Below, one piece after another: positions 15,680 to 23,306 of a stretch of DNA of 64,000 nucleotides. The stretch is from Bisbaumannia salifodinae. Its GTDB lineage: Bacteria > Pseudomonadota > Gammaproteobacteria > Pseudomonadales > Halomonadaceae. Each line of letters opens with the position of its first letter. Positions within the stretch are counted from its first letter, which is position 1. Made by a program: the position numbers and the translations under genes. Location: assembly GCF_039522585.1 (NCBI RefSeq), contig NZ_BAAADR010000006.1; one strand, written 5' to 3'. Below the pieces are notes generated by a model. The model worked only from the letters and a program-made list of their open reading frames with translations. It was not told the DNA's origin and did no database searches.

Positions 15680-17017
15680 ATGGATCTCTTCAGCCAGCCC
15701 ACCGCCGATGAGGCGGCCCCCCTCGCCTACCGCATGCGCCCCCGGCGCCTGGACGAGTATCTCGGTCAGGCCGCCCTGGTGGGGCCCGGCAAGCCGCTGC
15801 GGCGCATGGCCGAGACCGCCACGGTGCGTTCGATGATCCTGTGGGGGCCGCCGGGAACCGGCAAGACCACCCTGGCCGAGATCCTGGCCCGGGAATCCGG
15901 CGCCGAACTGGAGCACCTTTCGGCGGTGATGGCCGGCGTCAAGGAGATCCGCGCCGCGGTGGAACGCGCCCGGCTGACCCAGTCCCAGGGGCGCCGCACC
16001 CTGCTCTTCCTGGACGAGATCCACCGCCTCAACAAGAGTCAGCAGGATGCCCTGCTGCCCCATGTGGAGTCGGGCCTGCTGACGCTGATCGGCGCCACCA
16101 CCGAGAACCCCTCCTTCGAGGTCAACTCGGCGCTACTCTCCCGGGCCCGGGTCTATGTGCTCAAGCCCCTGGACGAGGCGGCACTGCTGGCGGTGCTGCG
16201 CCAGGCCCTGGAGGACCCGGAGCGGGGGCTGGGCAAGCGCCGCATCCAGGCCGATGACGAGGTGCTGCAGCTGCTGGCCCGGGCCGCCGGCGGCGATGCC
16301 CGCCGCGCCCTGGGCCTGCTGGAGACCGCCTGTGACTTCACCGCCGCCGAAGGCGATACCGAGCGCCTCGACGCCGAGGGGCTCGGCGAGGTGCTGGGCC
16401 ATCAGGCCAGCGCCTTCGACAAGCAGGGCGATCACTACTACGACCTGCTGTCGGCGATCCACAAGTCGGTACGCTCCTCCCGGGTCGATGCCGCCCTGCT
16501 TTATATGGCGCAATTCATCCAGGGGGGCGGCGACCCGCTGGACGTGATCCGGCGCCTGGCGGCGATCGCCTCCGAGGACGTGGGCAATGCCGACCCCCGC
16601 GCCCTGCCCCTGGTGATGGCGGCCTGGGACGCCTACCTGCGCCTGGGCGACTACGAGGGGCAGCGGGCCATCGCCCAGGCCATCATCCACCTGTCGGTGG
16701 CCCCCAAGAGCAACGCCATCGACCAGGCCTGGAAGCAGGCCAAGGCCCAGGCGGCGGCCCACCCGACCCTGGAGGTGCCCACCTACCTGCGCAACGCCCC
16801 CACCAAGCTGATGGAATCCCTGGGCCATGGCCAGGGCTATCGCTACGCCCATCACGAGCCCCACGGCTACCCCGCCGGCAGCCGCCACGACTGCTGGCCG
16901 GAGGGGCTGGCGCCCGCCCGCCTCTACCAACCCAGCGACTACGGCCAGGAGGCGCGCTTCAAGCAGTTGATGGAATGGCGCGCCCAGCTCGACGCCGAGG
17001 CGGATAGCGGCGTCTAG
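15680..17017 (+). CDS. rarA: Replication-associated recombination protein A
   Basis: 445-residue AAA+ clamp-loader-like ATPase (RarA/MgsA, Mgs1/WRNIP1 family) that acts at stalled replication forks. Walker A GPPGTGKTT is at about 55-63, Walker B LLFLDEIHR near 108-116, sensor 1 IGATTENPS near 135, and the C-terminal tetramerisation domain contains DVGNADPRALPLV and PKSNAI. The E. coli protein has 447 residues. The start MDLFSQPTADEAAPLAYRMRP is typical. In E. coli rarA follows lolA on the same strand; here the two converge, so a local inversion has occurred. Confidence 0.96.
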   Translation: MDLFSQPTADEAAPLAYRMRPRRLDEYLGQAALVGPGKPLRRMAETATVRSMILWGPPGTGKTTLAEILARESGAELEHLSAVMAGVKEIRAAVERARLTQSQGRRTLLFLDEIHRLNKSQQDALLPHVESGLLTLIGATTENPSFEVNSALLSRARVYVLKPLDEAALLAVLRQALEDPERGLGKRRIQADDEVLQLLARAAGGDARRALGLLETACDFTAAEGDTERLDAEGLGEVLGHQASAFDKQGDHYYDLLSAIHKSVRSSRVDAALLYMAQFIQGGGDPLDVIRRLAAIASEDVGNADPRALPLVMAAWDAYLRLGDYEGQRAIAQAIIHLSVAPKSNAIDQAWKQAKAQAAAHPTLEVPTYLRNAPTKLMESLGHGQGYRYAHHEPHGYPAGSRHDCWPEGLAPARLYQPSDYGQEARFKQLMEWRAQLDAEADSGV

Positions 17018-17045
17018 CTGCAAGCCAGCCTACTTTCCAAACGAA

Positions 17046-17082
17046 AGGAGCAAGCCAAGGGGGTTCCTTGAAGCTTGCTCCT
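17046..17082. terminator. Hairpin between convergent rarA and lolA
   Basis: AGGAGCAAGC (17046-17055) is repeated inverted as GCTTGCTCCT (17073-17082), with inner CCAAGG/CCTTG pairing. It is placed to end both rarA and lolA transcripts but lacks a clear T-run. The GCTTGC-rich sequence resembles the heptamer array after purB. Confidence 0.55.
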
Positions 17083-17106
17083 CGTCGCTTGCTACTGGCC
17101 GAAGGC

Positions 17107-17730
17107 CTAGTGCGTATCGCGAATTACATCGGTGCCCTCGGGAATGGCGAAGGTAAAACGCTCGGCCGGAATGCTCGGGTTGAGCTGCACATCGTTGAAG
17201 TAGATGGCGGTACGCTGGCCGGTGCTGTCGGCCATCTGCAAGACCCCCAGGCGCTCGCTGTAGAAGGTCAGGGCCAGCTCCTCGAAGAGGGTATCGGCGG
17301 TGCGCGGCGTCAGGGTAAAGGTCTCGGCGGCGCCCTGCTGACGACGGCTCACCGCATAGGCCTCGGTGAGGTCGGCGGCGCTGCCGGAGAGCAGCAGGGC
17401 CGGGGTATGGGTCACCCGGGTATCCAGGGCCTGGATGGTCACCTGCTCCAGGTCGGGGTCATGCAGGTAGACCTCGTCGCCATCGGAGACCACCACCTGG
17501 GCGTAGGGGGCCTCCACCTCCCAGCGGAACTTGCCGGGCCGCGATAGCCACATCTGCCCCTCGGCCTCCTGGAGCCGCTGGCCGCTGCCATCGAGAATCT
17601 GCTGCTCGAAGCTGGCGCTATAGGTGTGCACCGGCTCCAGTAGCTGGGTCAGACGCCCGGCGGCCTCGTCGGCCAGGGCGCTCAGCGGCAGGGCCAGGGC
17701 CAGGGCCGACAACATCTTGATCAGTCGCAT
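17107..17730 (-). CDS. lolA: Outer-membrane lipoprotein carrier protein LolA
   Basis: 207-residue periplasmic chaperone that takes lipoproteins from LolCDE to LolB. The signal peptide is MRLIKMLSALALALPLSALA, with cleavage about residue 20. The mature part shows LolA hallmarks: YSASFEQQILDGSGQRLQEAEGQMWLSRPGKFRWEVEAPYAQ with the conserved W and R, DGDEVYLHDPDLEQVT and a C-terminal VQLNPSIPAERFTFAIPEGTDVI. E. coli LolA has 203 residues. It lies downstream of ftsK on the same strand, as in most gammaproteobacteria, but a 144-bp palindromic element now separates them. Confidence 0.95.
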   Translation of the reverse strand: MRLIKMLSALALALPLSALADEAAGRLTQLLEPVHTYSASFEQQILDGSGQRLQEAEGQMWLSRPGKFRWEVEAPYAQVVVSDGDEVYLHDPDLEQVTIQALDTRVTHTPALLLSGSAADLTEAYAVSRRQQGAAETFTLTPRTADTLFEELALTFYSERLGVLQMADSTGQRTAIYFNDVQLNPSIPAERFTFAIPEGTDVIRDTH

Positions 17731-17832
17731 CTTTCACTCCCGAAAGGATGGCAGAGACATTCCGAATCATAGACCCGGCCCCGCGGCTGGAGTGCCGGGG
17801 GGGGGCCGGGGCTTTCATGGTTGCTGCAAGAT

Positions 17833-17976
17833 TAGGCTCTGACGAAAACTGTCTGCGCTCGCCCATACGGCGTTAAAAATCGGCTCAAAGTACTCATTTA
17901 CACCGCGTAAACTCCGTCTTTTCGCCGATTTTTGCCTTGTCTGGCCATCGCTCGCCGACTTTTCGTACAAAACCTA
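17833..17976. mobile_element. MITE-like 144-bp nested palindrome
   Basis: The ends are imperfect inverted repeats: TAGGCTCTGACGAAAACT at 17833 and, on the other strand from 17976, TAGGTTTTGTACGAAAAGT. Inside are a second inverted pair (TTAAAAATCGGC against GCCGATTTTTG) and a central hairpin TTTAC-ACCGC-GTAAA, so the whole element folds back on itself. It has no open frame and is more AT-rich than its surroundings. Similar sequences are, from memory, common in intergenic DNA of marine gammaproteobacteria. No convincing target-site duplication was found. Confidence 0.7.
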
Positions 17977-17995
17977 GGAATCGAGGGCGCCGGGA

Positions 17996-20900
17996 TCAGT
18001 CATTCACCGGTGGCGGCGCCAGCACCTCGCGGCCGCCATTGGTGCCCATGGTGGAGACCACGCCGGCCATCTCCATGGCCTCTACCAGGCGCGCGGCCCG
18101 GTTGTAGCCGATCTTGAAGCGCCGCTGCACCGCGGAGATGGAGGCGCGGCGGGACTCGGTAACGAACTGCACCGCCTCGTCATAGAGGGCGTCCTGCTCG
18201 GCATCGTCGCCGTCGCCGCCGCCCTCCGCCTCGAGTCCGGCCAGGGCCTCGGCGGAGACGCCGCCGGAGAGGATCTCGTCGATATACTCCGGCTCGCCGC
18301 GACGCTTCCAGTCCTCCACCACCCGGTGCACCTCGTCATCGTCGACGAAGGCGCCATGCACCCGCATCGGCAGGCCCGCCCCGGGGGGCAGGTAGAGCAT
18401 ATCGCCGTGGCCCAGCAGGTTCTCGGCGCCGCCCTGATCGAGGATGGTCCGGGAGTCCACCTTGGAGGAGACCTGGAAGGCGATGCGGGTGGGGATATTG
18501 GCCTTGATCAGGCCGGTGACCACGTCCACCGAGGGACGCTGGGTAGCGAGGATCAGGTGGATACCCGCGGCCCGGGCCTTCTGGGCCAGGCGCGCGATCA
18601 GCTCCTCCACCTTCTTGCCGACGATCATGAACATGTCGGCGAACTCGTCGATCACCACCACGATATAGGGCAGCTTCTCCAGCACCGGCGGCGACTCGTG
18701 CATCTGCCAGGGCTGCGGCTCCCAGAGGGGGTCGGCCACCTGGGCACCGGCCCGGGCGGCCTCGTCGAGCTTGGCATTGAAACCGGCAATATTGCGCACC
18801 CCCATGGCGGCCATCAGCTTGTAGCGGCGCTCCATCTCCGCCACGCACCAGCGCAGGCCGTTGGCGGCCTCCTTCATGTCGGTGACCACCGGCGCCAGCA
18901 GATGCGGAATGCCGTCGTAGACGGAGAGCTCCAGCATCTTGGGGTCGACCATGATCAGGCGCAGCTCCTCCGGGGTCGCCTTGAGCAGCATGGAGATCAG
19001 CATGGCATTGACCCCCACCGACTTGCCCGAGCCGGTGGTCCCCGCCACCAGCAGGTGGGGCATCTTGCCCAGGTTGGCCACCACCGGCGCCCCGCCGATA
19101 TCCTGGCCCAGGGCCAGGGCCAGGGGCGAGGCCTCGTGGAGGTAGCGGTCGGAGTCGAGCACCTCGCGCAGGCGGATCATGGCGCGCTTGGGGTTGGGGA
19201 TCTCGATGCCCACCGTGGGGCGGCCGGGAATGATCTCCACCACCCGCACGCTCTTGACCATCAGCGAGCGCGCCAGGTCCTTGGCCAGGTTGCTGATCTT
19301 GGAGACCTTGACCCCCGCCGCCGGCTTGATCTCGAAGCGGGTGATCACCGGCCCCGGCCAGGTCTCCACCACCTCGGCCTTGACGCCATACTCGCGCAGG
19401 CGCACCTCCAGCAGTTCCGCCATGCTGGCCAGCTGCTCCGCGGTATAGTTGGGCTCATGAGCCTCCGGAGGCGTCAGCAGACGCACCGACGGCACCACGC
19501 CCTCCGGGTCACCCAGGTCATCGAACAGCGGACGCTGATTCTGCAGGTGCTCCACGGTCCACAGGGTCGGTCCCTCGTCGGCGGCGGCGCGGCCCTGCTC
19601 GGCGGTGGCCAGGCGTGCCTCGTCCTCCTCCCACCCTTCCGGCGTGGCCGGCAGATCAAGGGGCTCCGCCTCGCGGGAAGAGGACGCCTCCTCGCCGGCG
19701 GAGAAGGCCGCCGGAGGAGTCGCCGGCGGCGCAGCAGGCCGCGAGCCCTCCTCGCTTGCCGGTACGGCATCCGGGGGCACATCTTCTTCGCTCGCCGGCG
19801 CCCTTGCCTGGACGCCTGCCCGGGGCGTCGTCAGGGTCGGCTCGTCGTCGTCATCCTCCCAGCCCGCTTCGCTCCAACTGACCAGGCGCGGCTCGCGGCG
19901 CTCCGTCGTCGTGGCCTGGGGCCGCGTCGGCGATGGGGGCGCTTCGCTGCTGGGCGTCGTCGCAGCCGCGCTCGATAGCGGGGCGACGCCGGGTTGCTCT
20001 GGCTCTGGCTTGGGCTCTGGCTCAGGCGCGGGAGCCGGCACGTCGAGGCGCTCCGCTCTCGGCGTCTCGGCAACGGCATCCTGCGAGGGCGCCACCGCCG
20101 GCGCGTGCCGGCCCGGCCGCTCGACCTCCGCCCGCAGCGCCATCCCGGAGGCGGATGGCGGCTCTGCCTCGTCACGGCGGGCGCTGAGTCCGCTCTCGCC
20201 CACCGGCGCCGCCGACGACTCGGCGAAACGCCGGGTATAGGCCGCCTCGGGATCCTTGGCAGACGGGGTATGCGCCGGCACCTCCCAGGGAATCTCGGTA
20301 TCCCCCTCGAGGCTCGGCTCGGCGCGACGGGAAGCCGCCACGCCGGATGCCGCGGCCAGTTGGGGCGCCTCGCGGCGGGGCAGCCAGCGTCGCCACCAGG
20401 GGCGCGCCGTCGAGGCCTCGGCCTCGTGCTTCTCCGGCGACCGCGGTTCGCTCGGCGGCTCGTCCTCCCGCTCGCTATCGCGGCCCCCACCGATCCAGCG
20501 CCATAGCCGCTCGGCCAGACGCAGCGCCCGCAGCCCCAGCTCGTCCATCAGCGCCAGCCAGGAGAGCCCGCTGAACAGCGGCAGGCCACAGAGCAGGGCC
20601 ACCAGGGCCAGCAGGGTGGTGCCATGGGCGCCGACCAGAGGCGCCAGGCCGATCATCAGCCCCTCGCCGAGGATCCCCCCCACCGCATAGGGCAGGTTGC
20701 TGTCCGCACTGAAGAAGTGCAGCGCCCCCAGGGTGGTGGTGCCCAGCAGCAGCAACACCAGCCCCCCCAGGCGCACCGCCAGGGCGGTGGCATCCCACTC
20801 CAGTTCCAGGCGCCGGGTGCGCAGTAACCGCCAGGCGCCGAACCCCAGCATGCCGGGCCACCACAGGGCACTGGCGCCGAACAGCGAATAGAGGACATCG

Positions 20901-21145
20901 GCGAGCCAGGCACCGATGGGCCCCATCCAGTTGGCGACCCCGCTCTCCGGGCCGCTGTGCGACCATCCCGGGTCGCCCGACTGGTAGCTGAACAGTGCCA
21001 GCAGCAGGAAGACGCAGCCCGCCAGCAATAGAATGACCGCCCCCTCCCGGGAGGCGCCTTGCAGGCGCACGCCGAAACGCCGCGCCTGCTCCTTGGCCTG
21101 TTGTGTGGAGACACGACGACCCGTGGTCTTCTTGTCGACGCTCAA
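17996..21145 (-). CDS. ftsK: DNA translocase FtsK
   Basis: 1049-residue septum-anchored DNA pump that moves dif sites together and activates XerCD. The N-terminal membrane domain (about 30-195) has four hydrophobic segments. A long linker rich in Pro, Glu, Ala and Ser runs from about 210 to 560. The motor has Walker A GTTGSGKSVGVNAM near 700, Walker B VVVIDEFADM near 831, and RPSVDVVTGLIKANIPTRIAF. The C-terminal gamma winged-helix domain (about 985-1049, SISAVQRRFKIGYNRAARLVEAME) reads KOPS. The likely start is TTG 21145, with AGGGGG about 9 nt upstream; no in-frame ATG fits better. Upstream trxB, often found between ftsK and aat in Pseudomonas, is absent. Confidence 0.95.
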   Translation of the reverse strand: MSVDKKTTGRRVSTQQAKEQARRFGVRLQGASREGAVILLLAGCVFLLLALFSYQSGDPGWSHSGPESGVANWMGPIGAWLADVLYSLFGASALWWPGMLGFGAWRLLRTRRLELEWDATALAVRLGGLVLLLLGTTTLGALHFFSADSNLPYAVGGILGEGLMIGLAPLVGAHGTTLLALVALLCGLPLFSGLSWLALMDELGLRALRLAERLWRWIGGGRDSEREDEPPSEPRSPEKHEAEASTARPWWRRWLPRREAPQLAAASGVAASRRAEPSLEGDTEIPWEVPAHTPSAKDPEAAYTRRFAESSAAPVGESGLSARRDEAEPPSASGMALRAEVERPGRHAPAVAPSQDAVAETPRAERLDVPAPAPEPEPKPEPEQPGVAPLSSAAATTPSSEAPPSPTRPQATTTERREPRLVSWSEAGWEDDDDEPTLTTPRAGVQARAPASEEDVPPDAVPASEEGSRPAAPPATPPAAFSAGEEASSSREAEPLDLPATPEGWEEDEARLATAEQGRAAADEGPTLWTVEHLQNQRPLFDDLGDPEGVVPSVRLLTPPEAHEPNYTAEQLASMAELLEVRLREYGVKAEVVETWPGPVITRFEIKPAAGVKVSKISNLAKDLARSLMVKSVRVVEIIPGRPTVGIEIPNPKRAMIRLREVLDSDRYLHEASPLALALGQDIGGAPVVANLGKMPHLLVAGTTGSGKSVGVNAMLISMLLKATPEELRLIMVDPKMLELSVYDGIPHLLAPVVTDMKEAANGLRWCVAEMERRYKLMAAMGVRNIAGFNAKLDEAARAGAQVADPLWEPQPWQMHESPPVLEKLPYIVVVIDEFADMFMIVGKKVEELIARLAQKARAAGIHLILATQRPSVDVVTGLIKANIPTRIAFQVSSKVDSRTILDQGGAENLLGHGDMLYLPPGAGLPMRVHGAFVDDDEVHRVVEDWKRRGEPEYIDEILSGGVSAEALAGLEAEGGGDGDDAEQDALYDEAVQFVTESRRASISAVQRRFKIGYNRAARLVEAMEMAGVVSTMGTNGGREVLAPPPVND

Positions 21146-21325
21146 ATGGTCATCCCCCTTGTGTCTTGCTTCGCCCTGACCGCATCGTCACGGCGAACCT
21201 TGTCCGATAGCGTGGCGCCATCATACCGAGCCTAGCCTGTCCCGACGAGGGTGCCTTGTCGATACCGGGAAAGCCGGTCACACTAGGCGTGATGGGCGGA
21301 GGCACACCGCCTGGCCCCGTTTCCG

Positions 21326-22063
21326 ATGATACGACCGCCCATGCTGCCTTGGCTCGCCCCTTACCCGGTGCAGTTCCCCTCCCTGGATCACGCCCTGCGC
21401 GACCCGGACGGCCTGCTGGCCGCCGGGGGAGCCCTGACCCCGGCCTGGCTGCTGACCGCTTACCGGCGCGGCATCTTCCCCTGGTACAGCGATGATCAGC
21501 CGATCCTGTGGTGGAGCCCGGACCCGCGCATGGTGCTCTTTCCCGAGGCGCTCCGGGTGCGCCGCAGCCTGGCCAAGCGACTGCGCAATGGCGGCTTCCA
21601 GGTTACCCGGGATCACGCCTTCGAGGCGGTCATCGAGCAGTGTGCCGCCAGCCGTGAGGGACGGGAAGGCACCTGGATCACCGACGAGATGCGCGACGCC
21701 TACTGCCTGATGCATGCCCGGGGCCATGCCCATTCGGTGGAAGTGTGGCAAGACGACGCCCTGGTGGGCGGCCTCTATGGCATGGCCCTGGGCCGGGTCT
21801 TCTTCGGCGAGTCGATGTTCTCGCGGGTGTCGGATGCCTCCAAGGTGGCATTGGTGCACCTCTGCCGTCATCTCCAGGCCCATGGCGGCGGCCTGATCGA
21901 CTGCCAGATGCACACCGACCACCTGGCCAGCCTGGGGGCCCGGGACATCGCCCGGGAGACGTTCATCGGCTATCTTGAGCAGTATGTCGACCGGGCCAGC
22001 GGTGCCTGGGCGACTAGTGAGCGGGCGAGCATGGAGCCCCCTTCCGTGCCTACCCCGCCCTGA
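21326..22063 (+). CDS. aat: Leucyl/phenylalanyl-tRNA--protein transferase
   Basis: 245-residue L/F-transferase that adds Leu or Phe to proteins with N-terminal Arg or Lys, making them ClpAPS substrates. Diagnostic motifs are DGLLAAGGALTPAWLLTAYRRGIFPWY near 27-53, WWSPDPRMVL, GVWQDD-type VEVWQDDALVGGLYGMALGRVFFGESMFS near 135-165, and DCQMHTDHLASLGA. ATG 21326 is taken; ATG 21341 is also possible, and neither has a strong ribosome site. It is followed 29 bp later by bpt, and clpS/clpA lie 1-4 kb away, so both N-degron transferases and their protease cluster here. Confidence 0.95.
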   Translation: MIRPPMLPWLAPYPVQFPSLDHALRDPDGLLAAGGALTPAWLLTAYRRGIFPWYSDDQPILWWSPDPRMVLFPEALRVRRSLAKRLRNGGFQVTRDHAFEAVIEQCAASREGREGTWITDEMRDAYCLMHARGHAHSVEVWQDDALVGGLYGMALGRVFFGESMFSRVSDASKVALVHLCRHLQAHGGGLIDCQMHTDHLASLGARDIARETFIGYLEQYVDRASGAWATSERASMEPPSVPTPP

Positions 22064-22076
22064 CGCCAGTGAGCCC

Positions 22077-22083
22077 GGAGGAG
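22077..22083 (+). promoter_or_regulatory. Ribosome binding site deciding the bpt start
   Basis: GGAGGAG, 9 nt before GTG 22093. It overlaps the codons that would follow the alternative GTG at 22069, which itself has no such site. Confidence 0.75.
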
Positions 22084-22092
22084 ACGGCGACC

Positions 22093-22830
22093 GTGAGCAG
22101 TAATGCGCCGCAGCGCCCGGTACGAGACCTGCGTTTCTTTCTGACCATCCCGCACCCCTGCAGCTACCTCAAGGAGCGGGAGGCCACGACCCTGTTCCTG
22201 GACCCCCAGGAGTCCCCGGGGCAGGGAGTCTATGACGCCCTCTCCCTGCTGGGCTTCCGGCGCAGCGGGCGTCACCTCTATCGGCCCCATTGCGAGGGCT
22301 GCCATGCCTGTATCTCGGTGCGCATCCCGGTGGCGGAGTTTCGCCCCAGCCGCACCCAACGCAAGCTGATGCACCGCAACGCCGACCTGACCCTGTTCGA
22401 GCGCCCCGCACGCTTCCATGAAGAGCACTACCAGCTCTATGACCGCTATATTCGCACCCGCCATGCCGATGGCGACATGTACCCGCCCAGCCACGAGCAG
22501 TACCGCACCTTCCTGACCCTCGATCACCCCTATGCGCGGCTGCTGGAGTTTCGCCTCGACGGTCGCCTGGTGGCGGTCTCCGCCATCGACCTGCTGAGTC
22601 ACGGCATCTCGGCCATCTACACCTTCTTCGACCCGGACCCGGCCTTCGACCGCCGCTCCCTGGGCACCTATGCGGTGCTGCGCACCCTGCGCCTCGCCGA
22701 GGAGCGGGCGCTGCCCCATGTCTACCTGGGTTACTGGATCCGCGAGTGCCGCAAGATGAACTACAAGCAGGCCTTCCAGCCCCTGGAGTACCTCGATGGA
22801 CGCACCTGGCGCCGACTAATCGCGCTGTGA
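22093..22830 (+). CDS. bpt: Aspartate/glutamate leucyltransferase
   Basis: 245-residue bacterial ATE1-like enzyme (Bpt) that transfers Leu from Leu-tRNA to N-terminal Asp or Glu, feeding ClpS/ClpAP. The GTG at 22093 is preferred over the in-frame GTG at 22069 because GGAGGAG lies at 22077-22083, 9 nt before it. Motifs visible are PCSYLKEREATTLFLDP, the CEGCHACISVRIPV cysteine region (C-x-x-C, from about residue 66), FRPSRTQRK, DGDMYPPS and the C-terminal YLGYWIRECRKMNYKQAFQP. It is cotranscribed with aat. Confidence 0.93.
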   Translation: MSSNAPQRPVRDLRFFLTIPHPCSYLKEREATTLFLDPQESPGQGVYDALSLLGFRRSGRHLYRPHCEGCHACISVRIPVAEFRPSRTQRKLMHRNADLTLFERPARFHEEHYQLYDRYIRTRHADGDMYPPSHEQYRTFLTLDHPYARLLEFRLDGRLVAVSAIDLLSHGISAIYTFFDPDPAFDRRSLGTYAVLRTLRLAEERALPHVYLGYWIRECRKMNYKQAFQPLEYLDGRTWRRLIAL

Positions 22831-22882
22831 TTTTTGCCTTGACGCACGGCATGCGGCACAATATCGCGCTATCTTGATCAGC

Positions 22883-22900
22883 GACGGCCTTATGGCCGTC
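22883..22900 (+). terminator. Stem-loop in the infA leader
   Basis: GACGGCC (22883-22889), loop TTAT, GGCCGTC (22894-22900). It lies about 48 bp before the infA ATG. No T-run follows, so it may be a leader hairpin rather than a terminator. A TTGACG box at 22839 with an AT-rich stretch about 17 bp later could be the infA promoter. Confidence 0.45.
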
Positions 22901-22948
22901 AGTGTCGCGTCGCGGCAGCCGAGTGACCATCAATGAGGAAACGCCTAT

Positions 22949-23167
22949 ATGGCACGTGAAGACCATATCGAAATGGAAGGGGTCGTCGTCGATACCCTCC
23001 CCAACACCATGTTCCGCGTGGAGCTGGAGAACGGCCACGTCGTTACCGCCCACATCTCCGGCAAGATGCGCAAGAACTATATCCGCATCCTGACCGGCGA
23101 CAAGGTCAAGGTCGAGCTGACCCCCTACGACCTCTCCAAGGGACGCATCGTCTACCGCTCCCGCTGA
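22949..23167 (+). CDS. infA: Translation initiation factor IF-1
   Basis: 72-residue OB-fold protein that occupies the ribosomal A site during initiation. The sequence MAREDHIEMEGVVVDTLPNTMFRVELENGHVVTAHISGKMRKNYIRILTGDKVKVELTPYDLSKGRI is nearly identical to gammaproteobacterial IF-1. GAGGA lies 10 nt upstream. It sits between bpt and clpA, as in Pseudomonas, and has its own leader of about 118 bp. Confidence 0.98.
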   Translation: MAREDHIEMEGVVVDTLPNTMFRVELENGHVVTAHISGKMRKNYIRILTGDKVKVELTPYDLSKGRIVYRSR

Positions 23168-23239
23168 GTCGTGCCCAGCCGGGCTCGACCACCCCGCGCC
23201 TCGCCGGCGCCACCCGACCCACCGGCCAGTAGAAAAGAC

Positions 23240-23265
23240 GACGCCCCGTCGATTGACAGGGCGCC
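23240..23265 (-). terminator. Terminator between convergent infA and clpA
   Basis: GACGCCCCGTC (23240-23250) and GACAGGGCGCC (23255-23265) form an imperfect 11-bp stem with a GATT loop. On the minus strand TTTT follows after three bases, so it mainly serves clpA. Confidence 0.65.
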
Positions 23266-23306
23266 GGTCGGTGGTGGCCGGCCCGCAGGCCGACCGGTGT
23301 CTAGGC

